This document shows, one piece after another, positions 47,752 to 56,446 of a stretch of 64,000 nucleotides of DNA. The DNA comes from Craurococcus roseus. Its GTDB lineage: Bacteria > Pseudomonadota > Alphaproteobacteria > Acetobacterales > Acetobacteraceae. The notes under the pieces were generated by a model. It saw nothing but the letters and a program-made list of their open reading frames with translations. It did no database searches and had not been told where the DNA came from. Each line of letters opens with the position of its first letter. Within the stretch, counting starts at the first letter, position 1. The position numbers were made by a program, and so were the translations under genes. The stretch covers positions 62,001-126,000 of the forward strand of contig NZ_BAAAFZ010000055.1 in the NCBI RefSeq assembly GCF_039523795.1, given 5' to 3'.

Positions 47752-47860
47752 GGCGCGTCCCCTTCCCTGGTCTCGGTCGCGCCAGCCTGTCACAGCCCGG
47801 CGCGGTGGCCAAACCGCCGCTGAGGCTCGCGCCGACGCGGGCGTACCGGGCCGATGCGCC

Positions 47861-48673
47861 TCAGTTCCGCCGGGCGGCCGTGAGCAGCGCGGGCCAACGG
47901 AGGACGATGCCCCCTCCGCCCTGCCTGTAACGTTCCGCGCCGCGCAGGATGGCCCGCTCGACGGCGGCCCGCGCTTCGGGCGCCTGCGCCTCGATCAGCA
48001 TCGGCGTGCGCACCGTGCCTCGGTACAACAGGCCGAGGACCGCCTCAGGCTCGTCGCCCGTCCATTCGAGGGGCAGCCGCCGGAAGCCGGGCTCGGCGAA
48101 GCCCGCCGCGAGCAGGGCGGACCGGCACTCGCCCTCGTCGCCGAATCGGAAGATCGGCGGGGCGGGTGGCAGCGGCACCCCCGTGTCGGCGTGCGCCTGC
48201 ACCGCTTGCCCGACCAGCGCGAAGAAGTCGCCGTCCGGCGCCCAGGCGGTCATGGCGAAGCGCCCCTCGCCCGGCCGCAGCACGCGCGCGACCTCGGCCA
48301 GCACCCGTTCGGGCCGCTCCATGTGCAGCATCCCGAAGGAGCAGGTGACTGCGTCCACGCTCGCGTCCGGCAGCGGGATCGCCTCGGCATCGCCTACCCG
48401 GAAGTCGACGCCGGGGTGGCGCCGGGCCGCCTCGGCGACCATGGTCGGGGCGAAGTCCATCCCGATGGCTCCGGCGCCGCGCCGGGCCGCCTCGGCCGCG
48501 AGGGCGCCGGTGCCGCAGGCGATGTCGAGCAGGCGCGTCCCGGGCGCGGCCCCGACGGCGTCGAGCAGCGGCCCGACGGCCCCCAGGGTGACGGCGCCCA
48601 GGGTGTCGTCCCAATACACGGCCTTTCGGTCCCAGCCTTGCAACTCGGCGTCGCGGAAGCTCTGCACGGCCAT
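47861..48673 (-). CDS. class I SAM-dependent methyltransferase
   Basis: A 270-residue methyltransferase of the UbiE/COQ5-like (Methyltransf_11/25) type. RLLDIACGTGALAAEAARRG is motif I, GAIGMDFAPTMVAEAARRHP follows, FRVGDAEAIPLPDASVDAVT is motif II and VARVLRPGEGRFAMTAW is motif III. The C-terminal part (FGDEGECRSALLAAGFAEPG) supports a small-molecule acceptor. ATG 48673 has GGGAGG 6 bases upstream. It is a single gene with no pathway clue; the MBL hydrolase lies upstream on the same strand, 184 bases away. Confidence 0.9.
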   Translation of the reverse strand: MAVQSFRDAELQGWDRKAVYWDDTLGAVTLGAVGPLLDAVGAAPGTRLLDIACGTGALAAEAARRGAGAIGMDFAPTMVAEAARRHPGVDFRVGDAEAIPLPDASVDAVTCSFGMLHMERPERVLAEVARVLRPGEGRFAMTAWAPDGDFFALVGQAVQAHADTGVPLPPAPPIFRFGDEGECRSALLAAGFAEPGFRRLPLEWTGDEPEAVLGLLYRGTVRTPMLIEAQAPEARAAVERAILRGAERYRQGGGGIVLRWPALLTAARRN

Positions 48674-48856
48674 CACCCGCCTCCCGGTCCCCGCTCGTCT
48701 GTCGCAACACGCCGGTGCTCGGTGGCCGGCGGGGCAGCTCCGGCGCCCCGCAGTATGGACCCGGCTTTCCCGCGCCGGCGACACCCCCGTCCGACGGTTC
48801 GCCGGCGCCAGCGGCGCTCGCGTCCCTTTCGGACCCGCGCGGGCGGGAACCGCGGC

Positions 48857-49744
48857 CTAGAACCCCGCGGCCCAAGCCTCCGGCAGCAGCGCGTGGCCGC
48901 CGCCGTCGCGGCGGAGCATGTGCGAGTGGCCGGGGAAGTGCAGGTGCATCCCGGTGAAGGCCTGCTTGTCCGCCGCCACCATGTCGAACACGCGCCGCCG
49001 CGTGGCCTCGGCCTGCCGGGGGTCCACGTCGAAGGCCATCGTCACCTCCGGCCGCGGCACCTGGATCTCCGGCACGTGGACGATGTCGCCCCAGATCAGC
49101 AGGCTGTCGCTCCCCGACGCCACCATGTAGCCGGTGTGCCCCGGCGTGTGGCCGGGGAAGGGCATCGCCGTGACGCCCGGGAACACCTCGCCGCCCTTGA
49201 ACAAGCGGAGGCGGTCCCGGTAGGGCGCCGCCTGGGCGCGCGCGGCCCGGAAGTTGCGCTCGCGCGAGGCCTCGTCCGCCCGCGCCATCGCCGCGTCGTC
49301 GCGCCAATACGCCCACTCCGCCTCGTGCATCACCAATTCGGCGTTCGGGAACAGGGCGCGACCCTCGGCGTCCGCCAAGCCGTTGGAGTGGTCCGGGTGC
49401 ATGTGCGTCAGCAGCACCGCGTCCACTTCTTCCGGCCGGACGCCCGTGGCGGCGAGGTTCTCCCGCAGCTTGCCGGCGGTCGCCGCCATGGCGTTGCCGC
49501 AGCCGCTGTCCACCAGCGCCAGCTTGCCGCCGGAATAGACCAGGAAGGTGTTCACCGCCGTCCGGCGCGGCACCGGGCGGAAGGCTTCGCGCAGCATCCG
49601 CGCCGCTTCCTCCGGTTCGATGTTCTGGATCACCGCCATGGAGCCGTCCAGGTGGCCGTCGCTCACCGCCGTGACGACCACGTCCGCCCCGACCCGCCTG
49701 TGGTGGATCCCCGGCACCTGCCGCTCCGGCACCCGCCGCGCCAT
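48857..49744 (-). CDS. MBL-fold metallo-hydrolase
   Basis: A 295-residue metallo-beta-lactamase-fold enzyme. The metal motif LLTHMHPDHSNGLAD (HxHxDH) is near residue 110, FPGHTPGHTGYMV provides the next His, and IWGDIVHVPEIQ the bridging Asp. LALVDSGCGNAMAATAGKL precedes them. It resembles the lactonase/hydrolase group (AHL lactonase-like), but substrates in this group vary widely. ATG 49744 follows GGGAGGAG. The gene is divergent from the flavin reductase-like gene, with 112 bases between. Confidence 0.9.
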   Translation of the reverse strand: MARRVPERQVPGIHHRRVGADVVVTAVSDGHLDGSMAVIQNIEPEEAARMLREAFRPVPRRTAVNTFLVYSGGKLALVDSGCGNAMAATAGKLRENLAATGVRPEEVDAVLLTHMHPDHSNGLADAEGRALFPNAELVMHEAEWAYWRDDAAMARADEASRERNFRAARAQAAPYRDRLRLFKGGEVFPGVTAMPFPGHTPGHTGYMVASGSDSLLIWGDIVHVPEIQVPRPEVTMAFDVDPRQAEATRRRVFDMVAADKQAFTGMHLHFPGHSHMLRRDGGGHALLPEAWAAGF

Positions 49745-49856
49745 GCCCGCTCCTCCCGTGCTGCTAGGCGCGCAGGCTAGGCCCGCGGCCGTGCCCTCGA
49801 CAGCCCCGGGCCGAAGCGCCACCGTCCGCGCCGGAAACCCGCGGGAGACAGGCCCC

Positions 49857-50498
49857 ATGCTCTTCGACTTCGGCGAGCTGCCGGCGCAGGACTGCTACAA
49901 GCTGGTGGTGTCGAGCGTGGTGCCGCGGCCGATCGCCTGGGTGGTGACGCAGGACGAGGCGGGCACGGTGAACGCCGCGCCCTACTCCTTCTTCAACGCC
50001 TTCTCCGACAACCCGGTGGTGGTGGGCTTCGGCGCCGGCCCGCGGCCGGAGGGTTCGTTGAAGGACACGGCGGCCAACATACGCGCCCTCGGCCAGTTCG
50101 TGGTCTGCCTGGTGTCGGAGGCCACCGTCGAGGGCATGAACGTCACCGCGGCCGACTTCCCCCCGGGTGTGGACGAGTTGGCCGAGGCCGGGCTGACCAC
50201 CGTACCCTCCGCCAAGGTCAAGCCGCCGCGCATCGCCGAGAGCCCGGTGGCGCTGGAGTGCGAGACTTTCCAGCTCATACCTGCCGGGCGCCACACCATC
50301 GTGCTCGGCCGGGTGCTGGCCATGCACATCCGGGACGATTGCGTGCTCGACCCGGCGAAGCGCTACGTGGACACGCCGAAGCTCGGCCTCGTCGGCCGCA
50401 TGCACGGCCGCGGCTGGTACGCCCGCACCACCGACCGTTTCGAGGTGAAGCGCATCACCGCCGCCGAGTGGGAGGCGCGGAAAAAGGCGGCGGAGTAA
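49857..50498 (+). CDS. flavin reductase-like FMN-binding split-barrel protein
   Basis: A 213-residue protein. YKLVVSSVVPRPIAWVVTQD and GTVNAAPYSFFNAFSDNPVV are the FMN-binding start of the flavin reductase-like domain (DIM6/NTAB). FVVCLVSEATVEGMNVTAAD and ALECETFQLIPAGRHTIVLG complete the barrel. It may reduce flavin for monooxygenases or bind FMN for another reduction. ATG 49857 has GGGAG 9 bases upstream. The NtaA/DszA-type monooxygenase at 9092 is the only possible partner seen, and it is 40 kb away. Confidence 0.9.
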   Translation: MLFDFGELPAQDCYKLVVSSVVPRPIAWVVTQDEAGTVNAAPYSFFNAFSDNPVVVGFGAGPRPEGSLKDTAANIRALGQFVVCLVSEATVEGMNVTAADFPPGVDELAEAGLTTVPSAKVKPPRIAESPVALECETFQLIPAGRHTIVLGRVLAMHIRDDCVLDPAKRYVDTPKLGLVGRMHGRGWYARTTDRFEVKRITAAEWEARKKAAE

Positions 50499-50553
50499 CC
50501 GCGGCGGGCACCGCCCGCTCTTCCTGCGCACGGGCGCCCGTGATAGCGGGTGG

Positions 50554-50570
50554 TTGAGAACCGCTCGCAA
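50554..50570. promoter_or_regulatory. Fur-like box at the ABC permease start
   Basis: On the minus strand this reads TTGCGAGCGGTTCTCAA, which matches the exbB box at 25972-25988 in both half-sites (TTGCGA-4-TTCTCA). It touches the ATG of the iron-type ABC permease, where binding would block transcription or translation start. Two independent iron-uptake loci sharing the site support it. Confidence 0.55.
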
Positions 50571-52259
50571 ATGACACGCCCCCTCCCCGCTTCTGCCCTG
50601 GACCCGGCAGCCGCCGGCCCCGGCCCCACGGCGCCGCGGCGCCGCGGCCGAGCACCGTTCTGGACGCTGCTCGCCCTGCCGCTCGCAGCGCTGATCGCGG
50701 CGCCGATCCTCGCGGTGGCGGTGACCGCCGCGGTGCCGGCGGGCGCCGTGTGGCGGCACATCGCCGCGACCACGCTGCCGGAGATGCTGGGCAACTCCGT
50801 GCTGCTCGTCCTGCTCGTGGGGGCGATGACCGCGTCCTGCGGCGCGGTGGCGGCCTGGCTGGTGACGGCCTGCCGCTTCCCCGGGAGCCGGGCGCTCGAC
50901 GTCGCGCTTTTGCTGCCGATGGCGATGCCGGCCTATGTCTGCGCCTATGCCTACACTTGGCTGCTGGACGCGGCCGGGCCGGCGCAGACGGCGCTGCGCG
51001 ACCTGACCGGCCTGCGCTGGGGCCAGTATTGGTTCCCGGAGATCCGCAGCCTGCCCGGCGCCGCCTTCGTGCTGGCGATGGTGCTGTACCCTTACGTGTA
51101 TCTGCTTTGCCGCGGCGCCTTCCAGCAGCAGAGCGTGTGCCTGGTCGAGGCGTCGCGCACCCTCGGCCACAACCTGCCGCATTGCTTCCTGCGGCTCGCC
51201 CTGCCATTGGCGCGGCCCGCCATCGTAGGCGGCGTCGCGCTGGCGTTGATGGAGACCTTGGCCGATTTCGGCACGGTCCAGTTCTTCGCCGTCCGCACCT
51301 TCACCACCGGCATCTACGAGGCGTGGTTCGGCCTCGGCGACCGCGGCGCCGCGTCCCAGCTCGCCGTTTGCCTGATGGGGTTGGTGGCGGCGCTCCTGGC
51401 GGTGGAGCACATGCTGCGCGGCGGCCGGCGCTACCACCCCACCACCAACCGGCAACCGCCGGTCCGTCCCGTCGCGCTCTCCGGCTGGAAGGCGGCGCTG
51501 GCTTTCGCCGTTTGCGCCGCGCCGGTGCTGCTGGGCTTCGGCGTGCCGGCGGGGGCGCTGCTGACGCTCATGGTCGAGGTCGGCGATCCCCTCGAACCGC
51601 GGCGCTTCCTGCCCTTCGCCACCAACAGCCTGCTGCTGGCCGGCACCACGGCGGTCGCCGCGGTGGCGGCGGCGGCGCTGCTCGCCTGGGCGGCGCGGCT
51701 GCATCCGGGCTGGCCGCAGCGCTTGGCGAAGCGGATCGCCGGCTTGGGCTACGCCGTGCCGGGATCGGTGATAGCGGTCGGGACTCTGGTGCCGCTCGGG
51801 CTGCTGGACAACGCGATGGACGGCTGGGTGCGGGCGCGCTTCGGCGTGTCCACCGGCCTGCTCCTCTCGGGCGGCGCGGCGGCGCTGGTCTTCGCCTACT
51901 TGGTCCGCTTCCTGGCGGTCGCGTTGTCGGCGGTCGAGTCCGGTCTCGGGCGCATCCGGCCCAGCCTCCGCGACGCGGCGCGCGTGCTGGGCTCGCCCGT
52001 GGGGGCGGCGGTGCGCCGGGTGGAGATGCCGCTCGCCCGCCCGGCCCTGCTTACCGCCGGCCTGCTCGTCTTCGTGGACACCATGAAGGAGTTGCCGGCT
52101 ACGCTCATCGTCCGCCCGTTCGACTTCGACACCTTGGCGGTGCGGGTCCACAGCTTGGCGGCGGACGAGCGCTTGGCGGAGGCGAGCACGGCGGCGCTGC
52201 TGATAGTTGTAACCGGCCTACTTCCAGTAATGGCGTTGGCGCGGGCGGTGCGGCGGTAA
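50571..52259 (+). CDS. iron(III) ABC transporter permease (FbpB-type, duplicated)
   Basis: A 562-residue inner-membrane protein with about 12 helices in two homologous halves. Each half has an EAA-type coupling loop: EASRTLGHNLPHCFLRLALP in the first and DAARVLGSPVGAAVRRVEMP in the second. This fused arrangement is that of FbpB/ThiP permeases for ferric iron or thiamine. LMETLADFGTVQFFAVRTFT and VDTMKELPATLIVRPFDFDT are strong matches to the iron group. I chose ATG 50571; a GTG at 50550 is possible. No ATPase or binding protein is adjacent. A Fur-like box lies directly before the start, which favours iron. Confidence 0.9.
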   Translation: MTRPLPASALDPAAAGPGPTAPRRRGRAPFWTLLALPLAALIAAPILAVAVTAAVPAGAVWRHIAATTLPEMLGNSVLLVLLVGAMTASCGAVAAWLVTACRFPGSRALDVALLLPMAMPAYVCAYAYTWLLDAAGPAQTALRDLTGLRWGQYWFPEIRSLPGAAFVLAMVLYPYVYLLCRGAFQQQSVCLVEASRTLGHNLPHCFLRLALPLARPAIVGGVALALMETLADFGTVQFFAVRTFTTGIYEAWFGLGDRGAASQLAVCLMGLVAALLAVEHMLRGGRRYHPTTNRQPPVRPVALSGWKAALAFAVCAAPVLLGFGVPAGALLTLMVEVGDPLEPRRFLPFATNSLLLAGTTAVAAVAAAALLAWAARLHPGWPQRLAKRIAGLGYAVPGSVIAVGTLVPLGLLDNAMDGWVRARFGVSTGLLLSGGAAALVFAYLVRFLAVALSAVESGLGRIRPSLRDAARVLGSPVGAAVRRVEMPLARPALLTAGLLVFVDTMKELPATLIVRPFDFDTLAVRVHSLAADERLAEASTAALLIVVTGLLPVMALARAVRR

Positions 52260-52493
52260 CACAGGTCGAGTAACGTCCATCACAAGGCCGAGGGAACCCC
52301 TCCGTTACCTCCCGCCACCATGAGTTGTACGGTAAGGTCCAACCAACAAGAAATCCGAACATTGTATCCATTTTTCTTCGTGGCCGGGACGGGAAATGTT
52401 GGGCCTTCTTACGCAGACGAATCCTGGCGCCGCCGCGCCCACGTGCGCTCGCCTAGCTCGGCCACCGACCGGGACTAGGTTGCATGCTAATTT

Positions 52494-52919
52494 ATGGATA
52501 TCGATCGCCCCCGTTGCGTCGGAGCGTGCGGCTTGATGACACGGGGAGCGGCGTTGCGCGTGCTCATGGCGGAGGACGAACCGCTGGCCGCGGAGGTGAT
52601 CCAGGAAGGGCTGGTCGAGGCCGGGTTCGAGGTGCTCGCCGCCAACGACGGGCAGGAAGCTTTCGAACTAGCCTCCGGCGGCGCCGGCTTCGACCTCCTG
52701 CTAACCGACCTCAAGATGCCCCGGCTGGGCGGCAAGGAACTGATAGCGAAGCTGCGCGCCCGCCGCCCGGACCTGCCCGTGGTGGTGATGACCGGCTACC
52801 CGCCGCCGAACGGCGCCGCTTCGCTCCAAACCGGGCGCGGCCCGATGCGGCTGCTCACCAAGCCGATCGGCATCGCGCCCATCATCGCCGCCTTGTGGGA
52901 CGTCGCCGGCCGCGGGTAA
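52494..52919 (+). CDS. single-domain response regulator (receiver)
   Basis: A 141-residue protein consisting of a CheY-like receiver only. RVLMAEDEPLAAEVIQEGLV gives the acidic pair, LLLTDLKMPRLGG the phosphorylated Asp, VVMTGYP the Thr and LLTKPIG the Lys. There is no DNA-binding domain, so it passes phosphate or works by protein contact. The start is ATG 52494 or the internal ATG at 52536, which removes 14 non-conserved residues. It lies 1.3 kb from the HWE kinase at 54186, but with the binding-protein gene between them. Confidence 0.87.
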   Translation: MDIDRPRCVGACGLMTRGAALRVLMAEDEPLAAEVIQEGLVEAGFEVLAANDGQEAFELASGGAGFDLLLTDLKMPRLGGKELIAKLRARRPDLPVVVMTGYPPPNGAASLQTGRGPMRLLTKPIGIAPIIAALWDVAGRG

Positions 52920-53008
52920 GCGCGGACGCCGCCGCGGCGCTTCGCCCGCTCGCAACCCCGTCGACGCCGCGGCCGGAGTTTGCGACGCCTGCTAATTGTG
53001 GCCGCGCG

Positions 53009-54070
53009 TCAGCGCAGCGGCGGCGCCCACATCAGGCCGCCTTGGGAAGCGAGGCGGTTCGCGCCGCGGTCCAGACCGAGCGGGGCGAGGTTGCGGTCCC
53101 AAATCTCGGCGTAGTTCCCGACCTGCTTGACGGCGTTGGAAGCCCAGGCGTTGTCCACGCCGAGCGCCTTGCCGAGGTCGCCTTGCGCGCCCAGCAGGCG
53201 TTGCAAGGCCGGGTCGGGGGAGCGGCGCTTCTCGTCGGCATTGGCGCTCGTGACGCCCGCCTGTTCGGCGGCCAGGAGCGCGGCGCCGGTCCAGCGCACG
53301 AGGTCGAACCAGCGGTCGTCGCCCTTGCGGACCATGGCGCCCACCGGCTCGCTGCCGATCCGGTCGGGCAGCAGGGAAAGGCCGGCGTTGGGCTGGCTGG
53401 CGCGGAAGGCGGCGATGTAGGAGGCGTCGTTGGCCCAGGCGTCGCAGCGGCCCGCGAGGAACGCTGCCTGGGTTTCGGACACGCCGCCGAACACCGCCGG
53501 CGTGAAGCGCAGGTTGTTGGCGCGGAACCACTCGGCGACGTCGAGCTCGGTGCTGGTGCCTTGCAGGAGGCAGACGGTGGCGCCGTCCAACTGCTTCGCC
53601 GATGACACGCCGGCGTCGGACTTCACCACGAAGGCGGTGCCGTCGTGGAAGTTGATCCAGGCCATGAGGAGGCCGAGCGAGGCTTCGCGGGTCAAGGTCC
53701 AGCTTGTGTTGCGGACCAGGAGGTCCACTTCGCCCGATTGCAGCGCGGTGAAGCGGGCCTGGGGCGAAAGGGGCACGAAGCGTACCAGCTTGGCGTCGCC
53801 CAGAGCGGCGGCGGCGACCGCGCGGCAGGTGTCGGCGTCGAGGCCCTGCATCTCGCCCCGGCTGTCGGGCAAGGAGAAGCCGGGGGACTCGCCCGACACG
53901 CCGCACAGCAAGAGGCGGCGCTCGCGCACGGCGTCCAAGGTGGGGGAGCCGGACGGGGCGGCGGGGCGTTGCTGCTGTTGGGCCTGGGCCGGGACGCCAC
54001 CGGCGAGGGCGCTGGCCATGAGGACCGCCGCTGCGGTGGCCAAGCGGGGAAGAAGGCGTTTGTGGTTCAT
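53009..54070 (-). CDS. amino-acid ABC transporter substrate-binding protein (AapJ-like)
   Basis: A 353-residue periplasmic binding protein of the HisJ/general L-amino-acid (AapJ) type. A signal peptide (LATAAAVLMASALAGGVPAQ) precedes LLCGVSGESPGFSLPDSRG and GLDADTCRAVAAAALGDAKL. FTALQSGEVDLLVRNTSWTL and AKQLDGATVCLLQGTSTELD are the ligand-binding strands, and AWANDASYIAAFRASQP follows. I chose ATG 54070; an ATG at 54097 lies nine codons upstream. Permease and ATPase genes are not beside it, so it is an orphan binding protein. Confidence 0.9.
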   Translation of the reverse strand: MNHKRLLPRLATAAAVLMASALAGGVPAQAQQQQRPAAPSGSPTLDAVRERRLLLCGVSGESPGFSLPDSRGEMQGLDADTCRAVAAAALGDAKLVRFVPLSPQARFTALQSGEVDLLVRNTSWTLTREASLGLLMAWINFHDGTAFVVKSDAGVSSAKQLDGATVCLLQGTSTELDVAEWFRANNLRFTPAVFGGVSETQAAFLAGRCDAWANDASYIAAFRASQPNAGLSLLPDRIGSEPVGAMVRKGDDRWFDLVRWTGAALLAAEQAGVTSANADEKRRSPDPALQRLLGAQGDLGKALGVDNAWASNAVKQVGNYAEIWDRNLAPLGLDRGANRLASQGGLMWAPPLR

Positions 54071-54185
54071 GGGGCGCTCCGTCGCGTCGGGCGGCAACGC
54101 GCGAAGCCGGCTTTGGTGCGGCGGGAATCGGCAGCGCCCCCTCGCCGGCCTTATAGATCCGCATCCCTATGCTCTTCCTGCCAAT

Positions 54186-55031
54186 TCAAGTCGTCATCGC
54201 CGACTGGAGCGCGGGGCCGGCGGGCCGCAAGCGGAGCGCGCAGCGCAAGCCTTCGGGTTCGAAGCGGGTTTCGGCTTCCATGCCGGCTTGGCCCGCCAAC
54301 CCGCGTTCCAAGAGGCGCAGCCCGAAACCCTTGCGAACGGGCGGCGCCGGTATCGGCGGACCGTCCCGCTCCGCCCAAACCACGCGCTGCGCCCCCTCTT
54401 CGGCCGGGTCCGGGCCGCAGCACACCGACACGCGGCCGCCCGGCTCCGAAAGGGCGCCGTGGCGGAGGGCGTTGGTGGCGAGTTCGTGCAGCGCCAGCGC
54501 CAGGGTCAGCACCTGGGCGGGCGCGAGGAGCGCGCTCGGCGCACGACCGGCGCGGAGGTCCACGCGACCGGAACCGCAGGGCTCCACCGCGGCGCGCACC
54601 ACGGAAACCATGGGTGCGCCCTCCCAATCCCGGCGCGTCAGCAGGTCGTGCGCGCGGGCGAGCGCGAGGAGCCGGGCCTGGAAGGCGGCGGCGAAGGAGG
54701 GGAGGTCCGGAGCGCCGCGCGCCGTCTGCGCCGCGAGCGACTGCACGACCGCGAGCGTGTTCTTCACCCGGTGGTTCAGCTCGCCGATGAGGAGCGCCCG
54801 CCGCGCCTCCGCCCTCGCGCGCTCCGCCGCGAGTTCCAACCGGAGCCGGCCCAGGGCGTGTTCCGCCTTCGCGCCCGCGCCGCTCCCCGCGCCGCCGGAG
54901 GCCCGCCGCGCGGCGGCGATCTCCGCCGCGAGTTCCGCGAGCGACTGCTCAACGGCGTCCGGCGTCGCCTCACCGGCGCGATCCTGGCTCTGGTCGGGGC
55001 AGACGGACGAGGTGAAATCTCCTTGTTTCAT
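54186..55031 (-). CDS. HWE-family sensor histidine kinase without sensor domain
   Basis: A 281-residue kinase. About 80 residues of Ala-rich coiled coil (RLRLELAAERARAEARRALL) lead to the phosphoacceptor helix GELNHRVKNTLAVVQSLAAQ. The ATP domain has HELATNALRHGALS (His in the N-box), VVWAERDGPP (the Trp-x-Glu that names the family) and GFGLRLLERGLAGQ. No PAS, GAF or membrane segment is present, so it is a cytosolic kinase that takes its signal from a partner. HWE kinases in alphaproteobacteria often act in general stress or light responses with single-domain or PhyR-type regulators; two single-domain regulators are encoded within 5 kb. Confidence 0.9.
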   Translation of the reverse strand: MKQGDFTSSVCPDQSQDRAGEATPDAVEQSLAELAAEIAAARRASGGAGSGAGAKAEHALGRLRLELAAERARAEARRALLIGELNHRVKNTLAVVQSLAAQTARGAPDLPSFAAAFQARLLALARAHDLLTRRDWEGAPMVSVVRAAVEPCGSGRVDLRAGRAPSALLAPAQVLTLALALHELATNALRHGALSEPGGRVSVCCGPDPAEEGAQRVVWAERDGPPIPAPPVRKGFGLRLLERGLAGQAGMEAETRFEPEGLRCALRLRPAGPALQSAMTT

Positions 55032-55180
55032 GCGCGTAGTCGACCTTCAGAGAGCAGCGGGGACGTCCGCTTCGGTTGAACAAAAAATGGACGTTTCGTA
55101 ACTTGGCGAGGCTCTTGAGGCCTACGTGCAGGCCGCCGTACCGGATGCATTTTGATTGGGTGTTATTTCATATATTTACG

Positions 55181-55199
55181 CGGCGGGTTTCTCCCGCCG
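55181..55199 (+). promoter_or_regulatory. 7-bp hairpin in the hslO leader
   Basis: CGGCGGG (55181-55187) and CCCGCCG (55193-55199) form a perfect 7-bp stem with a TTTCT loop. It ends 4 bases before the GAGGGG that would serve the TTG at 55216. No T-run follows. It could influence translation of the heat/oxidation-controlled chaperone. The preceding 35 bases are A/T-rich. Confidence 0.35.
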
Positions 55200-55215
55200 G
55201 CTGAGGGGATGCCGC

Positions 55216-56307
55216 TTGATCCACGAAGCGGAACCCGGCACCCGATTGGCTGCCGGCCGGGGAGCCCCCATCTTTCGGCTTTACGCCGGGACCGCCCTCG
55301 ATTTGCCCGATCCGACTCAGCCCTCCGCCACGCCCGATTTCCTTCAGCACGACCGCCCGCCGGTGCCCGACATCGTGGTGCCGCGCGGCGTGCAGCCCTT
55401 CCACCTGCACAACAAGCCGGTGCGCGGCCGGCTGGTGCGGCTCGGGCCGCTGGCCGACGCGCTGTTGACGCGGCACGACAACCACCCCGCCATCGCCCGG
55501 CTGCTGGGCGAGACCCTGGCGCTCTCCGCCGGCTTGGCGGCGGCGCTGAAGTTTCGCGGCAGCTTTTCGGTGCAGGCCAAGGGCGACGGCCCGGTCTCCA
55601 TGCTGCTGGCCGACTGCACCGAGTCCGGCGCGCTGCGCGGCTACGCGCGGGTGGACGGCGGGCGGTTGGGCGCCATGCTGGACGCCGCCGCGCCGGAAGC
55701 GCCCGGCGCCGGCGCGCTGCTGGGCGGCGGCTACCTGGCCTTCTCCTGCGACCAGGGGCCGGACATGGAGCGCTACCAGGGCATCGTCTCCATCGAGGGC
55801 GGGACGCTCATGGAGATGGCGGACCACTACTTCCAGACCTCGGAGCAGCTCCGCACCCACCTCCAACTCGCTTGCGCGCGCACGCCACACGGATGGCGGG
55901 CGGCGGCGCTGATCCTGGAGCGGGTGGCGCCGGAGGGCGGCATCGTCGGGCCGGAGGTCGAGGCCGAGGAGGCCGAGGACGCGTGGCACACCGCCCTCGC
56001 GCTCGCCGGCACCTTGACGGAGGAGGAGCTGCTGGACGACGGGCTGCCGGGGCCCGAGCTGCTGCGGCGCCTGTTCCATGCCGAAGGGCTGGCCGTGGAC
56101 CGCCCGCGGGCGCTGGCCTACGGGTGCCGCTGCTCGCGGGCGCGGCTCGCCGGCGTGCTGTCCGGCTTCGGCGGCGGCGACCTCGACCACATGGCGCAGG
56201 ACGACGGCGCCATCACCATGACTTGCGAGTTCTGCAACATCGACTTCCGCTTCGAGCGGGCGGAGGTGAGGGCCGCGGAGGGCAAAGGCGGCGGCGCGCA
56301 CGCGTGA
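55216..56307 (+). CDS. hslO: Hsp33 redox-regulated chaperone
   Basis: A holdase chaperone of up to 363 residues. The core contains GRLVRLGPLADALLTRHDNH, LKFRGSFSVQAKGDGPVSML, LGGGYLAFSCDQGPDMERYQ and VSIEGGTLMEMADHYFQTSE. The C-terminal zinc switch has CRC (YGCRCSRAR) and CEFC (MTCEFCNIDF), so all four cysteines are present and it should be activated by oxidative unfolding. The start is unsure: TTG 55216 has GAGGGG 7 bases upstream, TTG 55303 is nearer the conserved region, and TTG 55156 is also open. The family is usually about 290-330 residues, so an N-terminal extension or the later start is possible. Confidence 0.9.
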   Translation: MIHEAEPGTRLAAGRGAPIFRLYAGTALDLPDPTQPSATPDFLQHDRPPVPDIVVPRGVQPFHLHNKPVRGRLVRLGPLADALLTRHDNHPAIARLLGETLALSAGLAAALKFRGSFSVQAKGDGPVSMLLADCTESGALRGYARVDGGRLGAMLDAAAPEAPGAGALLGGGYLAFSCDQGPDMERYQGIVSIEGGTLMEMADHYFQTSEQLRTHLQLACARTPHGWRAAALILERVAPEGGIVGPEVEAEEAEDAWHTALALAGTLTEEELLDDGLPGPELLRRLFHAEGLAVDRPRALAYGCRCSRARLAGVLSGFGGGDLDHMAQDDGAITMTCEFCNIDFRFERAEVRAAEGKGGGAHA

Positions 56308-56446
56308 CAGGCGGACGCGGCGCCCTCCACGTCGCGGCCTTGTGACGGCCGGGGGCGCACCGCCCGCACCCCCGCCGCGGCGGGTGAAATAGCATGCACC
56401 TCGGCATCGGCGGCCGGAGCCGTGCGCCGCCGCCGGGGAGGATGAC

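Noticed and set aside
47333..47812. Thiolase frame continued upstream to 47812
   Set aside because: That part lies over the OB-fold protein in another frame; the family N-terminus IAVVGAAES begins at ATG 47332.
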